A stretch of DNA of 64,000 bases from Spirochaetales bacterium (lineage in GTDB: Bacteria > Spirochaetota > Spirochaetia > DSM-2461), in assembly GCA_016936555.1 (NCBI GenBank), contig JAFGXR010000028.1:35695-99694 (forward strand), written 5' to 3'. A program made the position numbers and the translations under genes. This document shows, piece by piece, positions 1-8,583 of the stretch (positions are counted from its first letter, which is position 1; each line of letters opens with the position of its first letter). The notes under the pieces were generated by a model. The model had not been told where the DNA came from. It saw nothing but the letters and a program-made list of their open reading frames with translations, and did no database searches.

Positions 1-341
1 CTGACATTGTGTTTTTTCAGAACCCCGGCTTTATCCAGCGCCAGAGTGAGGTTCAGAGCAGTCTGACCTCCCATCGTTGAAAGTATGGCATCGGGTTTTT
101 CCTCTTCGATAATCCTTTCGACATAGGGGACCGAAAGAGGCTCGATATAGATTTTATCCGCCGTACCGGGCGTCGTCATAACGGTAGCCGGGTTCGGATT
201 GACCAGAATGACTTCATATCCCTCTTTTTTCAGGGATTTTACCGCCTGAGTTCCCGAATAGTCGAACTCACAGGCCTGGCCGATCACAATGGGACCGGAA
301 CCGATGATCAGTATTTTTTTTATGCTTTTATCCGCTGGCAT
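1..341 (-). CDS. carB: carbamoyl-phosphate synthase large subunit, N-terminal part
   Basis: Partial gene: only about the first 113 residues lie inside the window, and the rest runs off the left edge. Translation from ATG at 341 gives [21 protein letters not shown] followed by a [16 protein letters not shown] stretch and the NPNPATVMT segment, which are hallmarks of the first ATP-grasp half of CarB. CarB makes carbamoyl phosphate from bicarbonate, ATP and the ammonia delivered by CarA, feeding pyrimidine and arginine synthesis in the cytoplasm. Its ATG follows the carA stop codon with no gap, so the two are translationally coupled. The product is certain; the C-terminal part cannot be judged. 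Confidence 0.95.
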   Translation of the reverse strand, partial: MPADKSIKKILIIGSGPIVIGQACEFDYSGTQAVKSLKKEGYEVILVNPNPATVMTTPGTADKIYIEPLSVPYVERIIEEEKPDAILSTMGGQTALNLTLALDKAGVLKKHNV

Positions 342-1517
342 TTATTTCCCCTCCCACTCTTTTGTCAGTTTGACGAACTCGCTGAATATCCATGTAGAAT
401 CGTCAGGCCCGGGCTCCGCTTCGGGATGGAATTGCGTCGTGAATATTTTTTTCTCCCGGGAAATCAGTCCTTCGACGGACTGGTCATTGGCATTTCTGAA
501 ACGGACTGATACATCGGAAGGAAGAGATGTCTCATCGACCATAAAGCCGTGATTCTGCGCCGTAACAAAGACACGGCCAGTTTCTTCATCGCGTACCGGA
601 TGATTTCCGCCATGATGTCCGAACTTCATTTTCTCCGTTTTTCCACCGAGGGCTAGACCCATAATCTGATGGCCGAGACAGATTCCGAAAACAGGGACTT
701 TCCCGATCAGCGATTCGCACAACCCGATCTGGTTTTCCAGAACAGCCGGATCTCCCGGCCCATTGGAAAATAGTACTGCGTCGATCTGGGCGGCCAGAAT
801 CTGTTCTCTGGAAACCGTTGAGGGAAAGAGTGTAACATTGACCCCCCGGTTCTCCATCTCCTGAACAATTCCCTTTTTTATGCCGCAGTCAATCAGAGCG
901 AAGTTCAATGCCTCCTGTTTCGGCGCAGCGGGAGCAATCATCGTTTCTGTTCCCAGCTCGTCGATCAGATTTCTCCCCTCCATAGACGGTATGGATTTCA
1001 GATAGTCCAGAACCAGGGCGATCTCCTCATCACTGAGTCTTTTTTTATCACTTCTGACAATGACACCGTTACGGCTGCCCTCATTGCGGAGACTGAGAGT
1101 CAAAGCTCTCGTATCGATATCGGATATGCACCGGATCCCCTCTTTCTTAAGGAAGTCATTAAAAAAAAGCCGCCCCTCAGCTACCGGACCATTATAAAAT
1201 GACCTGACAACCAAAGCGGCGGCTTGCTTCCCGGCGGAAGTACTACCTGAACTGTGCGGGCCCGTCTGGGACCACTTTTCCTCGGTACCGTAATTGCCTA
1301 TGTGCGGGTAAGTCATCAGAACAATCTGTCCCGTATAAGAGGGATCGGTCACGATCTCCTGATATCCCGTCATGGAAGTATTGAAAACGACTTCTCCGAC
1401 GGGACAATCCTCTGTATTCCCTTTTTTCAACTCACTGACAAGAGGGATTTGAGCGCCCCAACCGAATCCCTTGAAGACCGCGCCGTCTTCAAGAATGAGA
1501 AAAGAGTTTACTTTCAT
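342..1517 (-). CDS. carA: carbamoyl-phosphate synthase small (glutaminase) subunit
   Basis: 391 residues, normal length for CarA. The N-terminal CPSase domain carries VVFNTSMTGYQEIVTDPSYTGQI and the C-terminal half is a class I glutamine amidotransferase with the nucleophile in GICLGHQ (Cys near residue 280) and the catalytic His/Glu pair in FHPEAEPG. It hydrolyses glutamine and channels ammonia to CarB. The gene ends TAA and carB starts on the next base, so carAB is one operon. The ATG at 1517 is preceded by a GGTGA ribosome site. Possible promoter hexamers lie about 30-58 bases upstream, but I do not recognise an attenuator or PyrR/arginine site. Confidence 0.97.
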   Translation of the reverse strand: MKVNSFLILEDGAVFKGFGWGAQIPLVSELKKGNTEDCPVGEVVFNTSMTGYQEIVTDPSYTGQIVLMTYPHIGNYGTEEKWSQTGPHSSGSTSAGKQAAALVVRSFYNGPVAEGRLFFNDFLKKEGIRCISDIDTRALTLSLRNEGSRNGVIVRSDKKRLSDEEIALVLDYLKSIPSMEGRNLIDELGTETMIAPAAPKQEALNFALIDCGIKKGIVQEMENRGVNVTLFPSTVSREQILAAQIDAVLFSNGPGDPAVLENQIGLCESLIGKVPVFGICLGHQIMGLALGGKTEKMKFGHHGGNHPVRDEETGRVFVTAQNHGFMVDETSLPSDVSVRFRNANDQSVEGLISREKKIFTTQFHPEAEPGPDDSTWIFSEFVKLTKEWEGK

Positions 1518-1672
1518 TTCACCAGCCTTTTAAAACATTTTCGTATTTGTAATATAAAAGGGGCATGAATGGCAAACACTTTTTGTGTATTTATTCCATT
1601 AATTTAATTTTTTTTAGACTTTTATGTATATTACAGAAGATCTATGCATAAACAATGTATAATATACACAAT

Positions 1673-2203
1673 TTATTCACCAACGTAGTTTATAAAAGTA
1701 GTTATATTGTATCCTTCAAGAACCTCATCGAAATTGAGAAACGGCAATCCGATTACGGAAAAGACATCAGTAACTTCAGCGCCGCCTTCTTTCAGAAGAT
1801 CAGCTGCCGCTTTCAGAGTACCTCCCGTCGCCAGAAGATCATCGACTATCAGGACATTTTTTCCGACGGGAATGTCCGCCTTATGGATCTCAATCGTCGC
1901 TTCACCGTATTCCAATTCGTAGGATTTTTTTATTGTCTCGCCGGGCAGCTTTCCTGCTTTACGGACGAGAATTAGCGGCAACCCGAGCCTTTCAGCTAAA
2001 GGAGCGGCAAAAATGAATCCTCTCGACTCCACTGCGGCAACGGCACCGATACTGCGGGAGGAATAGACCTCAGCCATTTTATCGAGAACCCACTTAAATG
2101 CACCGGGATTCATCATAATGCTTGTAATATCATAAAAGAGAATACCGGGTTTAGGGAAATCCGGAACTTTTCTGATGACATCATCAAGGTTAAAATCTTT
2201 CAA
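1673..2203 (-). CDS. apt: adenine phosphoribosyltransferase
   Basis: 176 residues, the usual Apt size. It converts adenine and PRPP to AMP (purine salvage). The family signature is clear: PDFPKPGILFYDIT near the N-terminus, the VESRGFIFAAPLA loop, and the PRPP-binding motif VLIVDDLLATGGT. Translation appears to start at TTG (2203), with AAGGCAGG just upstream; no ATG lies in a better position. A divergent gene (MinD-like) starts 162 bases away. The promoter assigned at 2242-2270 would give a leader of about 30 bases. The downstream spacer before carA (1518-1672) is AT-rich and holds no clear terminator. Confidence 0.96.
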   Translation of the reverse strand: MKDFNLDDVIRKVPDFPKPGILFYDITSIMMNPGAFKWVLDKMAEVYSSRSIGAVAAVESRGFIFAAPLAERLGLPLILVRKAGKLPGETIKKSYELEYGEATIEIHKADIPVGKNVLIVDDLLATGGTLKAAADLLKEGGAEVTDVFSVIGLPFLNFDEVLEGYNITTFINYVGE

Positions 2204-2241
2204 TTTGTACCTGCCTTATAAAATAATTGGTCACAAAGCAG

Positions 2242-2270
2242 ATACTAATCGCCACATCACTATCTGTCAA
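2242..2270 (-). promoter_or_regulatory. predicted apt promoter
   Basis: On the minus strand TTGACA (2265-2270) is followed, after 17 bases, by TAGTAT (2242-2247). The transcript would start near 2235, leaving room for the ribosome site in front of the TTG start of apt. Assigned by eye only. Confidence 0.5.
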
Positions 2271-2329
2271 TTGCCCTGTTTCTCATAGATTGTAAGCCTG
2301 GATCGAGAGTTCGCGGGAGAATTTATCCT

Positions 2330-2364
2330 TGGACAAAATAAGTTGCGCAAATTATCATACTTAT
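2330..2364 (+). promoter_or_regulatory. predicted promoter of the MinD-like gene, leaderless geometry
   Basis: TGGACA (2330-2335, five of six matches to TTGACA), a 17-base spacer and TATCAT (2353-2358, five of six matches to TATAAT). Only six bases separate the -10 box from the ATG at 2365, so the expected start point is the A of that ATG. There is no Shine-Dalgarno sequence in front of the ATG. Confidence 0.5.
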
Positions 2365-3276
2365 ATGAAACAAATTATACCTATAGCCAGCGGTAAGGGC
2401 GGTGTCGGAAAAACCACAACAGTCGCGAACCTCGGAATTTCCCTTGCGAGAAAGGGAAAAACTGTCATTATGATCGACCTGGACCTCGGAGAATCAAATC
2501 TCCACACTGTTATGGGTATCAAAAATATAAAACCCGGTCTCGGTCACTTCATCAATAAAAGGGAAGAGTCATTTGAATCTCTTATCCAGGAAACGGGAAT
2601 CGACCGGCTCTACCTGATCACAGGAGATTCGCTGTTTCCCGGAGCAGCCAATCTCCCCTATTTCCAGAAGAAGAAAATTATAAAGTCCATCCGGGAGCTC
2701 ACTGCAGATTACATTCTCCTCGACATAGGTTCGGGCTCTTCCTACAATGTCATAGATTTTTTCCTCATATCCCCGGAGAACATGATCGTAACGATTCCTG
2801 AAACCACAGCCCTGCTCAACGCTTATTCATTTCTGAAGAACGCCCTGTACAGACTGATTTACCTGGCTCTGCCACCTCACAGTGACGAAAGAGACTATTT
2901 TAATGAATTCAGCAGAGAGTCCATTGAAAAAGGAGAAAACAACCTTGCCAACCTGGTTCAGGTCATGAGTAGATTCAGCGAAGATCTCAGCAGAAGAATC
3001 AGTCATTCACTCTCCCAGTTCAGTCCCCACGTTGTTTTCAATATGTCATTGAGTGCCGATGAAAAGTTCATCACCGACAAACTGATCAGAATAACCGATA
3101 AAAATCTTGGAAAAAAAATCCGCACAGCCGGACAGCTGCCCTGGGTGAACGAAATGAGACGATCTTCAATCATTATGAAACCCTATCTCCAGTTATATGA
3201 GAAAAGCAGCTATGAAGAAGCAATGAACAATCTGACAAATTACATAGATGACAATTTCAAATTCAGATTCCATTGA
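2365..3276 (+). CDS. MinD/ParA-family ATPase (orphan, FlhG-like)
   Basis: About 303 residues. The deviant Walker A motif GKGGVGKTTT sits almost at the N-terminus, followed by VIMIDLDLGESNLH (switch region) and DYILLDIGSGSS (Walker B region). Such ATPases dimerise on ATP and position division sites, flagella or chromosomes. No minE, flhF or parB partner is adjacent, so the cargo cannot be named. A TTG at 2329 would add 12 residues and has a weak GGGAGA upstream; I prefer ATG 2365 because the P-loop normally lies within the first 15 residues and a promoter overlaps the extension. It converges on tsaD, leaving 5 bases between the stops. Confidence 0.85.
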   Translation: MKQIIPIASGKGGVGKTTTVANLGISLARKGKTVIMIDLDLGESNLHTVMGIKNIKPGLGHFINKREESFESLIQETGIDRLYLITGDSLFPGAANLPYFQKKKIIKSIRELTADYILLDIGSGSSYNVIDFFLISPENMIVTIPETTALLNAYSFLKNALYRLIYLALPPHSDERDYFNEFSRESIEKGENNLANLVQVMSRFSEDLSRRISHSLSQFSPHVVFNMSLSADEKFITDKLIRITDKNLGKKIRTAGQLPWVNEMRRSSIIMKPYLQLYEKSSYEEAMNNLTNYIDDNFKFRFH

Positions 3277-3281
3277 ATTCT

Positions 3282-4295
3282 TCAGGGGTACTTTCTCTTG
3301 AACGAGGGCACTCTCGCCATGGCATTGACAGTAAGATCGGAAACATCTCCCTCTTTCAGATAATGGTAGCCGATCGCCGCAATCATGGCGCCGTTATCCG
3401 TACAGAGCTTTAAGGAGGGATAATAGGCTTCAATTCCGTGAATCGATGAAATAGCTTTTCTGAAATAGCTGTTAGCCGTGACACCGCCTCCGGCGACAAC
3501 CCGGTTGAGACCTGTGTCCTTGACGGCTTTCTTCAATCTTTTGATAAGGATATCGATTGCAGTTTTCTGAAATGAGGCGGCTATATTCTCCGGAGATTTC
3601 TCGTAACCTTCATTATGAAACTGGTCTAGCTGATTGATGACGGCTGTTTTCAGCCCGGAATAGGAAACATCGTATGCATGATCCCCTTTATGAAGATTCG
3701 GTTTGGGAAATGAGAAAGCTTTCGGATCGCCTTTCTCCGCCATTTTGTCGATGATGACTCCGCCGGGGTAACCGAAATTATAGAATTTGGCCACCTTGTC
3801 AAAAGCTTCGCCGCAGGCATCGTCAATTGTCGTTCCCAGCACCTCCACTTCATCGAATCCGGATACTTTTGAAATGATCGTATGACCTCCGGAAACAAGA
3901 AGACCGATATAGGGGTATTCAATATCATATTCGAGATGGGGAGCATAAAGATGAGCCCGGATATGATCGACTCCCACAAAAGGGATATCGAGAGACCATG
4001 CGAGTCCTTTGGCGAAAGAGAGGCCGACGAGCAGCGATCCCACAAGTCCCGGACGGTTTGTAACGGCGATGCCGTCGATCTGATCGGCAGTCATACCGGC
4101 TTCCGCGAGTGATTCTTCAACAACGGGATAAATCCATTCGGTATGAAGCCTCGATGCTATTTCAGGAACAACCCCGTTAAAGGGTTTATGCAGATCAATC
4201 TGAGTAGCTATCACATTGCTGAGAATTCTCTTTCCGTCTTCAACAACTGCTACAGAACACTCATCGCAGGAACTCTCTATACCTAATACCAACAT
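3282..4295 (-). CDS. tsaD: tRNA N6-adenosine threonylcarbamoyltransferase TsaD
   Basis: 337 residues, full length for the Kae1/TsaD/Qri7 family. It transfers threonylcarbamoyl from TC-AMP to A37 of ANN-decoding tRNAs, working with TsaB and TsaE. The start MLVLGIESSCDECSVAVV is the family signature; the metal-binding histidines are in VDHIRAHLYAP, and VSGGHT and GGGVTANSYFR form the nucleotide site. ATG at 4295 is preceded by GAGG. tsaB and tsaE are not in the window. The upstream sigma-factor gene is separated by a terminator, so tsaD should have its own promoter. Confidence 0.97.
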   Translation of the reverse strand: MLVLGIESSCDECSVAVVEDGKRILSNVIATQIDLHKPFNGVVPEIASRLHTEWIYPVVEESLAEAGMTADQIDGIAVTNRPGLVGSLLVGLSFAKGLAWSLDIPFVGVDHIRAHLYAPHLEYDIEYPYIGLLVSGGHTIISKVSGFDEVEVLGTTIDDACGEAFDKVAKFYNFGYPGGVIIDKMAEKGDPKAFSFPKPNLHKGDHAYDVSYSGLKTAVINQLDQFHNEGYEKSPENIAASFQKTAIDILIKRLKKAVKDTGLNRVVAGGGVTANSYFRKAISSIHGIEAYYPSLKLCTDNGAMIAAIGYHYLKEGDVSDLTVNAMARVPSFKRKYP

Positions 4296-4350
4296 ATATA
4301 CGCCTCTTCGCTCATTATCCGACAGTAATCTTTCGCTTACGTTTGAATAT

Positions 4351-4382
4351 AAAAAGAGCTGTTCCAGACAAACCGGAACAGC
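4351..4382 (-). terminator. rho-independent terminator of the sigma-factor gene
   Basis: Minus-strand hairpin with stem GCTGTTCC/GGAACAGC (4358-4365 with 4375-4382) followed by a T-rich run at 4351-4357. It lies between the sigma-factor stop and tsaD. Confidence 0.85.
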
Positions 4383-4434
4383 CCCGATAGAAAGAATTTA
4401 TGAATAAAGCTTTTACAAGTCAAGTGGCATCGTT

Positions 4435-5274
4435 TTAATTAAAGAGAAACTCCTTATACTCCTCAGCCTGAGATCTCAATTTTCTTAAAGCTCTGATTTC
4501 GATCTGCCGGACAGTTTCGGGAGAAATTCCCATCTCCTCCCCGATTCTCTTCAAGGTATACTTTTCCCCGCCGTAGAAAGAAAAGCGGTATTTCAGGATT
4601 TCCTTCTCCCGTTCCATTAAAGTCTCGAGAAAACGGACCGTATCCTCTTTAATGCTTTTCCTGATCAATTCCATATCGGGAGAGTAAGTGTTATCCTCCA
4701 CGACATCGAGAAGAGTTCCGTTATCAAGATTAATTTCACTGTCAAGAGAAACGACGGCATTTGAAATCTCCAGAATGGAAAGGACCTCATCGGGCTCCAT
4801 TCCGGCATATTCGGCGATTTCCTCGATCGAGGGATTGCGCATATTCATCTGGGTCAAAGTGTTAATAGTGCTCTGTATCCGTCTGAGAGACTCTTCTTTC
4901 CTATGAGGAAGTCTGATCGCTCGTTTCTTATTGGATATGGCTCTTACAATAGACTGCTTGATCCACCAGGATGCATATGTACTGAATCTGACACTTTTTC
5001 TGTAATCGAATTTTCCCGCTGAACGAATCAGGCCGAGATTTCCTTCCTGAATCAGATCCAGAAGATTCAGATCCGTTCCCGTATAAGCTTTGGCTATTTT
5101 TACGACTAATCTTAGATTTGAATTTATAAGTTCCTGTCTTGCAAGCTCATCGCCCCGTTCGATCCGCCTGGACAAGTCCATTTCCTCTTCAAAGGATAAA
5201 AGTGGGAATTGGCTGATTTGTTCAAAATAGCTTTTAAGTGCATCTTCGTGGTCAATCGTATTCTTTTTACTCAT
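4435..5274 (-). CDS. alternative sigma-70 family factor (group 2/3, RpoS/RpoH-like)
   Basis: 279 residues. Region 1.2 is present ([20 protein letters not shown]), then region 2 with [19 protein letters not shown] and [14 protein letters not shown], region 3, and a region 4 helix-turn-helix ([20 protein letters not shown]). Region 1.1 and the long acidic part of RpoD are absent. The housekeeping RpoD is encoded separately at 57381-59387. The region 2.3/2.4 sequence [10 protein letters not shown] differs from the RpoD form IRVPVHM, so promoter choice may differ. A clear AGGAG precedes the ATG. Downstream of the flagellar terminator, it is a separate unit. Which regulon it serves cannot be read from the sequence. 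Confidence 0.9.
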   Translation of the reverse strand: MSKKNTIDHEDALKSYFEQISQFPLLSFEEEMDLSRRIERGDELARQELINSNLRLVVKIAKAYTGTDLNLLDLIQEGNLGLIRSAGKFDYRKSVRFSTYASWWIKQSIVRAISNKKRAIRLPHRKEESLRRIQSTINTLTQMNMRNPSIEEIAEYAGMEPDEVLSILEISNAVVSLDSEINLDNGTLLDVVEDNTYSPDMELIRKSIKEDTVRFLETLMEREKEILKYRFSFYGGEKYTLKRIGEEMGISPETVRQIEIRALRKLRSQAEEYKEFLFN

Positions 5275-5330
5275 AACAACTCCTGCATTAAATAATGCAA
5301 GAGCTGTGCCAAGAATCAGATTTAGCCTTC

Positions 5331-5366
5331 AAAAAAAAATAATCCCTTATTCAGAAAGGGATTATT
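5331..5366 (-). terminator. rho-independent terminator of the flgF-flgG-rod-binding operon
   Basis: Minus-strand 11-bp inverted repeat (AATAATCCCTT at 5338-5348 with its complement at 5356-5366) followed by a run of nine Ts (5331-5339). It ends the flagellar rod operon. Confidence 0.88.
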
Positions 5367-5452
5367 CAATAAAATAGAAATCTGGTTTCTTAAAGTTCAG
5401 TTATTATGTATAGATTTTTATACAGTTTAACTAATAATATAACTCATATTTT

Positions 5453-5779
5453 TTAAAAAACAGGTCGCTGGGTCGATAACTGACGAAACATCATATCGGA
5501 AATTCCCAGATTTGCAGTTTCTGCCATTTTTTTCGCATACTCATCGTAAAGCATATCCTCAAAAATCTCCTGACCCATTCCCCCATCAAGAAGGCCGCTT
5601 TTAGTCACTGTTTTTTTCATACTGTTTAGCATCTGCTTTATGAAGAGAGCTTCGAATTCAACAGTGGCTTCCTTCAGTTTTTTATCATCGGAAGACATAG
5701 TGCTTCTGACGCTTGAATTCAAAGCCGAATCCACTGTGGAACTTGCATAATTAGCCATTCCCGTTGCTGTTACGTCCAT
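5453..5779 (-). CDS. flagellar rod-binding protein (FlgJ N-terminal domain type)
   Basis: 108 residues. The centre matches the FlgJ rod-binding domain: KKLKEATVEFEALFIKQMLNSMKKTV, then GGMGQEIFEDMLYDEYAKKMAE. The C-terminal muramidase domain of enterobacterial FlgJ is missing, as is usual in spirochaetes, so wall hydrolysis during rod assembly must come from another protein. It probably acts as a scaffold or cap for rod growth in the periplasm. It follows flgG with 17 bases between them and is the last gene of the operon. AGGATGG lies before the ATG. Confidence 0.88.
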   Translation of the reverse strand: MDVTATGMANYASSTVDSALNSSVRSTMSSDDKKLKEATVEFEALFIKQMLNSMKKTVTKSGLLDGGMGQEIFEDMLYDEYAKKMAETANLGISDMMFRQLSTQRPVF

Positions 5780-5796
5780 GATTTAAACCATCCTGT

Positions 5797-6591
5797 TTAT
5801 CTCTTGAGGCTGTTAGCTATTCCGAGCATGGTATCGGAAGTCTGAATGGCTTTGGAGTTCAGCTCGTAAGCTCTCTGGGCCACGATCATATTTACCATCT
5901 CTTTCACAACTGAAACGTTTGAGTTTTCTATAAACTTCTGCAGAGTTTTACCCATTCCGTCAAATCCCGGTCTGCCCGTAATGGCGTCACCTGAAGCATT
6001 GGTCACTTTATAGGTGTTATCCCCGATAGCCTGAAGACCGGCAGGATTGACAAACCGGAAAATCTGAAGTTGTCCAACCTGCAGAGGATCATCACTACCG
6101 GGGATTTTAACTGTGACCCGTCCGTCCTGGCTGATTGTCAGACTTTCGCGTATAAAATCTTCAGGAAGAACAAGTTCAGGAAGCATTTTATTTCCGTTCG
6201 ATGTGACAAACTGCCCGTTCGAATCAATTTTAAAGGATCCGTCTCTCGAGTAACCGTATGTCCCGTCAAGCTGGAGCGTCCGGAAAAATCCTTCCCCCTG
6301 AATAGCGATATCGGCTTCATTTCCCGTGTTCTGAAGAGATCCCTGGGTAAACATTCTCTGAGACGCACCGACCTTTACACCATGGCCGACCTGTATACCT
6401 GTCGGAACAACGGTTTCTTCAGTAGCCGGTGTTCCGGCTATACGTGATGTCTGATACAGAAGATCTTCAAAATCCGCTCTGACCTGTTTGAAACCCGTCG
6501 TATTGACGTTTGACAGGTTGTTTGAAATTGTGTCGATATTAAACTGCTGGGCATTCATCCCCGATGCGGCAGTCCATAATGATCTCATCAT
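5797..6591 (-). CDS. flgG: flagellar distal rod protein FlgG
   Basis: 264 residues. The N-terminal rod/hook signature MMRSLWTAASGMNAQQFNIDTISNNLSNVNTTGFKQ and the C-terminal NVSVVKEMVNMIVAQRAYELNSKAIQTSDTM belong to FlgG. It polymerises into the distal rod of the flagellar basal body, which in spirochaetes lies entirely in the periplasm. It follows flgF with 20 bases between the genes. The length and both terminal heptad regions are complete, so it is functional by sequence. Confidence 0.95.
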   Translation of the reverse strand: MMRSLWTAASGMNAQQFNIDTISNNLSNVNTTGFKQVRADFEDLLYQTSRIAGTPATEETVVPTGIQVGHGVKVGASQRMFTQGSLQNTGNEADIAIQGEGFFRTLQLDGTYGYSRDGSFKIDSNGQFVTSNGNKMLPELVLPEDFIRESLTISQDGRVTVKIPGSDDPLQVGQLQIFRFVNPAGLQAIGDNTYKVTNASGDAITGRPGFDGMGKTLQKFIENSNVSVVKEMVNMIVAQRAYELNSKAIQTSDTMLGIANSLKR

Positions 6592-6611
6592 ACTCTATTC
6601 CTCACCGCAGC

Positions 6612-7466
6612 TTAGAATCTGGCCGCGTTATTTATAAGTTTATCGAGAAGACTGTCATGGGTGGAAATAACTTTCTGATTGGCTTCGTATGCTCTGTTGA
6701 CTTCGATCATTTCCACCATTTCCCTGACGGGATTGACATTGGAACCTTCGAGAAATCCCTGACGGATCTTCGGTCTGTCCGAGCCACCCAGAATCTGCGC
6801 CTGTCCCGACTCAGTCGTATCGGTCCACAGAGATGTTCCCTGTTTCTTGATAAACCGGTCACCCTGACCATCGAAGCCGACAATTTTAAGTGTATCGACC
6901 AGTTCAGTGTTTTCCCAGGTATTTTCATCCATAGTCACAAGCCGATCAGGATCATCGGCAAAATCGAGGTTCTGCCAGACTTTCCCGTCTTCATCGATTG
7001 TAAAATTGTTGGCTTTGATTTGAATGGGGCCATTCTCACCGAGCACATGATACCCCTCTTTTGTGAGCAGATATCCCTCTTTGCCCAGAATAAAGGAACC
7101 GTTTCTCGTGTACCGTTCCCCTTCGTTGGTCTGAATTGAAAAAAAGCCCTTATTTTCCAAAGCCATATCGAAGGGATTCTCTGTCTGCTTCAGGGCACCC
7201 TGGGTAAAAACGGTATAGGACTCATTGTATTCCACACCGGTACCAAGCTTCCCGACCACAGGAGCCACATCGACGGAACCGACAGGAAAGCGGTGAACGC
7301 CGTCGTCGTCAAAGCGACGCATAAGCATTTCCGGGAAAGCTTTCTGAATGGATGTGTCTTTTTTGTATCCCGTGACATCCACATTGGCCAGGTTGTTGGC
7401 CAGCGCATCCATGCGATGCTGCTGGGCCTGCATGCCGCTGGCTCCTGTGTAGATACCTCTAACCAT
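6612..7466 (-). CDS. flgF: flagellar basal-body rod protein FlgF
   Basis: 284 residues; begins MVRGIYTGASGMQAQQHRMDALANNLANVDVTGYKK and ends with the rod-family motif NPVREMVEMIEVNRAYEANQKVISTHDSL. Slightly longer and more divergent in the centre than FlgG, as expected for FlgF (proximal rod). First gene of the flgF-flgG-rod-binding operon. The GGAGG ribosome site at 7472-7476 is locked in a 10-bp stem (7473-7482 with 7496-7505), which could throttle translation. FlgF versus a second FlgG-like copy is the main naming ambiguity. Confidence 0.9.
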   Translation of the reverse strand: MVRGIYTGASGMQAQQHRMDALANNLANVDVTGYKKDTSIQKAFPEMLMRRFDDDGVHRFPVGSVDVAPVVGKLGTGVEYNESYTVFTQGALKQTENPFDMALENKGFFSIQTNEGERYTRNGSFILGKEGYLLTKEGYHVLGENGPIQIKANNFTIDEDGKVWQNLDFADDPDRLVTMDENTWENTELVDTLKIVGFDGQGDRFIKKQGTSLWTDTTESGQAQILGGSDRPKIRQGFLEGSNVNPVREMVEMIEVNRAYEANQKVISTHDSLLDKLINNAARF

Positions 7467-7471
7467 GAATT

Positions 7472-7505
7472 CCTCCGATCATTCTTCTACTTAAAATGAT
7501 CGGAG
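7472..7505 (-). promoter_or_regulatory. hairpin sequestering the flgF ribosome-binding site
   Basis: Perfect 10-bp inverted repeat (CTCCGATCAT at 7473-7482, ATGATCGGAG at 7496-7505, 13-base loop). Read on the minus strand, the 3' arm is GATCGGAG and contributes four bases of the GGAGG that precedes the flgF ATG at 7466. No T-run follows on the minus strand, so it is not a normal terminator for the upstream gene. Confidence 0.7.
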
Positions 7506-7531
7506 AATGGTTTTTTTACTTAAGATATTTT

Positions 7532-8491
7532 CTACAAACTTATGCCGCGGCTTTTGAAACCCGATCCGATGACGTCATGCACTTCATTCATAATGATAAA
7601 AGCGTCGGGATCTTCCTGGAGAATGATATATTTCAGCTGGGCGGACTGGCGGATACTGAAGGAAACGAAGAGAATCTTCTTTTCCTGTCCCGTATATCCC
7701 CCTTCCCCGTAAATAAAGGTAACGCCTCTTTCCAGTTCATCAAAAATCCGGTCTTTTATTCTGTCAGCAGCTCCGTTATCTGTGCAGATAATATGAGCTG
7801 CTTTTACCCGGGAGAGACCTTCCGTCACCATATCCACAATTTTGGAGGAAAGAAAAAGAGCGAAATAGCTCCATATAATCAGATTGAGATCGCCGAACAT
7901 AACTCCCGTAAAAAGGATTATGGAAGTTTCTATAATGAGGTACCCGTTACCTACGGAAATATTGAATTTCTTTTTGAGAAAAGCTACGGGTATATCCGTA
8001 CCGCCTGTAGAAGCCCGGGATTTGAAAATAATACCGATTCCGACCCCCAGAAATATGGATCCGGCTATTGTGGCGATCAGGATTTCGTCGGTCATGGCCA
8101 GTTCCGACAGATTCTTCAGCGTTCCGTCGACCATATTGTACTTCTCGATCAGTGGAACGAGAATGCCCCATTTGTAAAGCCTGGCCGGCGCCACCAGATC
8201 CACCATCAGGGAACTGATAAAAAAGCCGGCAAAGGTTCCCAGACCGAATTCTTTCCCGATAAAAAAGATTCCGAGAATCCAGAGAGGGATGTTCATGGCC
8301 AGCATGGTGCCCCCCGCATTCCAACCGAAGAAATGGAGAAAGATCTGACTTAATCCACCGACTCCGCCGGGTGCGACTTTATAAGGGAGAAGAAACCAAG
8401 AGAGGCCGATTCCGTAGATGAGACTGCCCAGAAGGATCCCTCCGGCCTGTTTGAAAAATCCGTAGATTGTCAGCTTTGATTTATCCCCCAT
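7532..8491 (-). CDS. YitT family (DUF161/DUF2179) membrane protein
   Basis: 319 residues. The first about 220 residues hold five to six hydrophobic segments with the repeated family pattern (GSLIYGIGLSWFLLPYKVAPGGVGGLSQI, then RASTGGTDIPVAFLKKKFNIS). The last about 80 residues form the soluble DUF2179 domain (GLSRVKAAHIICTDNGAADRIKDRIFDELERGVTFIYGEGGYTGQEKKILF). The function of this family is not settled; it sits in the cytoplasmic membrane. GGGAG precedes the ATG. It is followed by flgF on the same strand without a clear terminator, so read-through is possible, but there is no functional link I can show. Confidence 0.88.
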   Translation of the reverse strand: MGDKSKLTIYGFFKQAGGILLGSLIYGIGLSWFLLPYKVAPGGVGGLSQIFLHFFGWNAGGTMLAMNIPLWILGIFFIGKEFGLGTFAGFFISSLMVDLVAPARLYKWGILVPLIEKYNMVDGTLKNLSELAMTDEILIATIAGSIFLGVGIGIIFKSRASTGGTDIPVAFLKKKFNISVGNGYLIIETSIILFTGVMFGDLNLIIWSYFALFLSSKIVDMVTEGLSRVKAAHIICTDNGAADRIKDRIFDELERGVTFIYGEGGYTGQEKKILFVSFSIRQSAQLKYIILQEDPDAFIIMNEVHDVIGSGFKSRGISL

Positions 8492-8536
8492 TAATGACTC
8501 CCGTAATCGATCTGATAATGTTTTAATTAATCAAAA

Positions 8537-8566
8537 TTGACATACAAAAGTAATTTGTTCAATAAT
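8537..8566 (+). promoter_or_regulatory. predicted promoter of the small PilZ gene
   Basis: TTGACA (8537-8542), an 18-base spacer and AATAAT (8561-8566). Transcription would begin near 8573, leaving a short leader that still carries the AGAGG ribosome site. Confidence 0.5.
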
Positions 8567-8583
8567 TAAGTAGAGGTAATTTG

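Noticed and set aside
1653..1667. AT-rich palindrome near the apt stop (TGTATAATATACA)
   Set aside because: Pure A/T stem without a T-run in the right direction; too weak for a terminator and not matched to a known operator.
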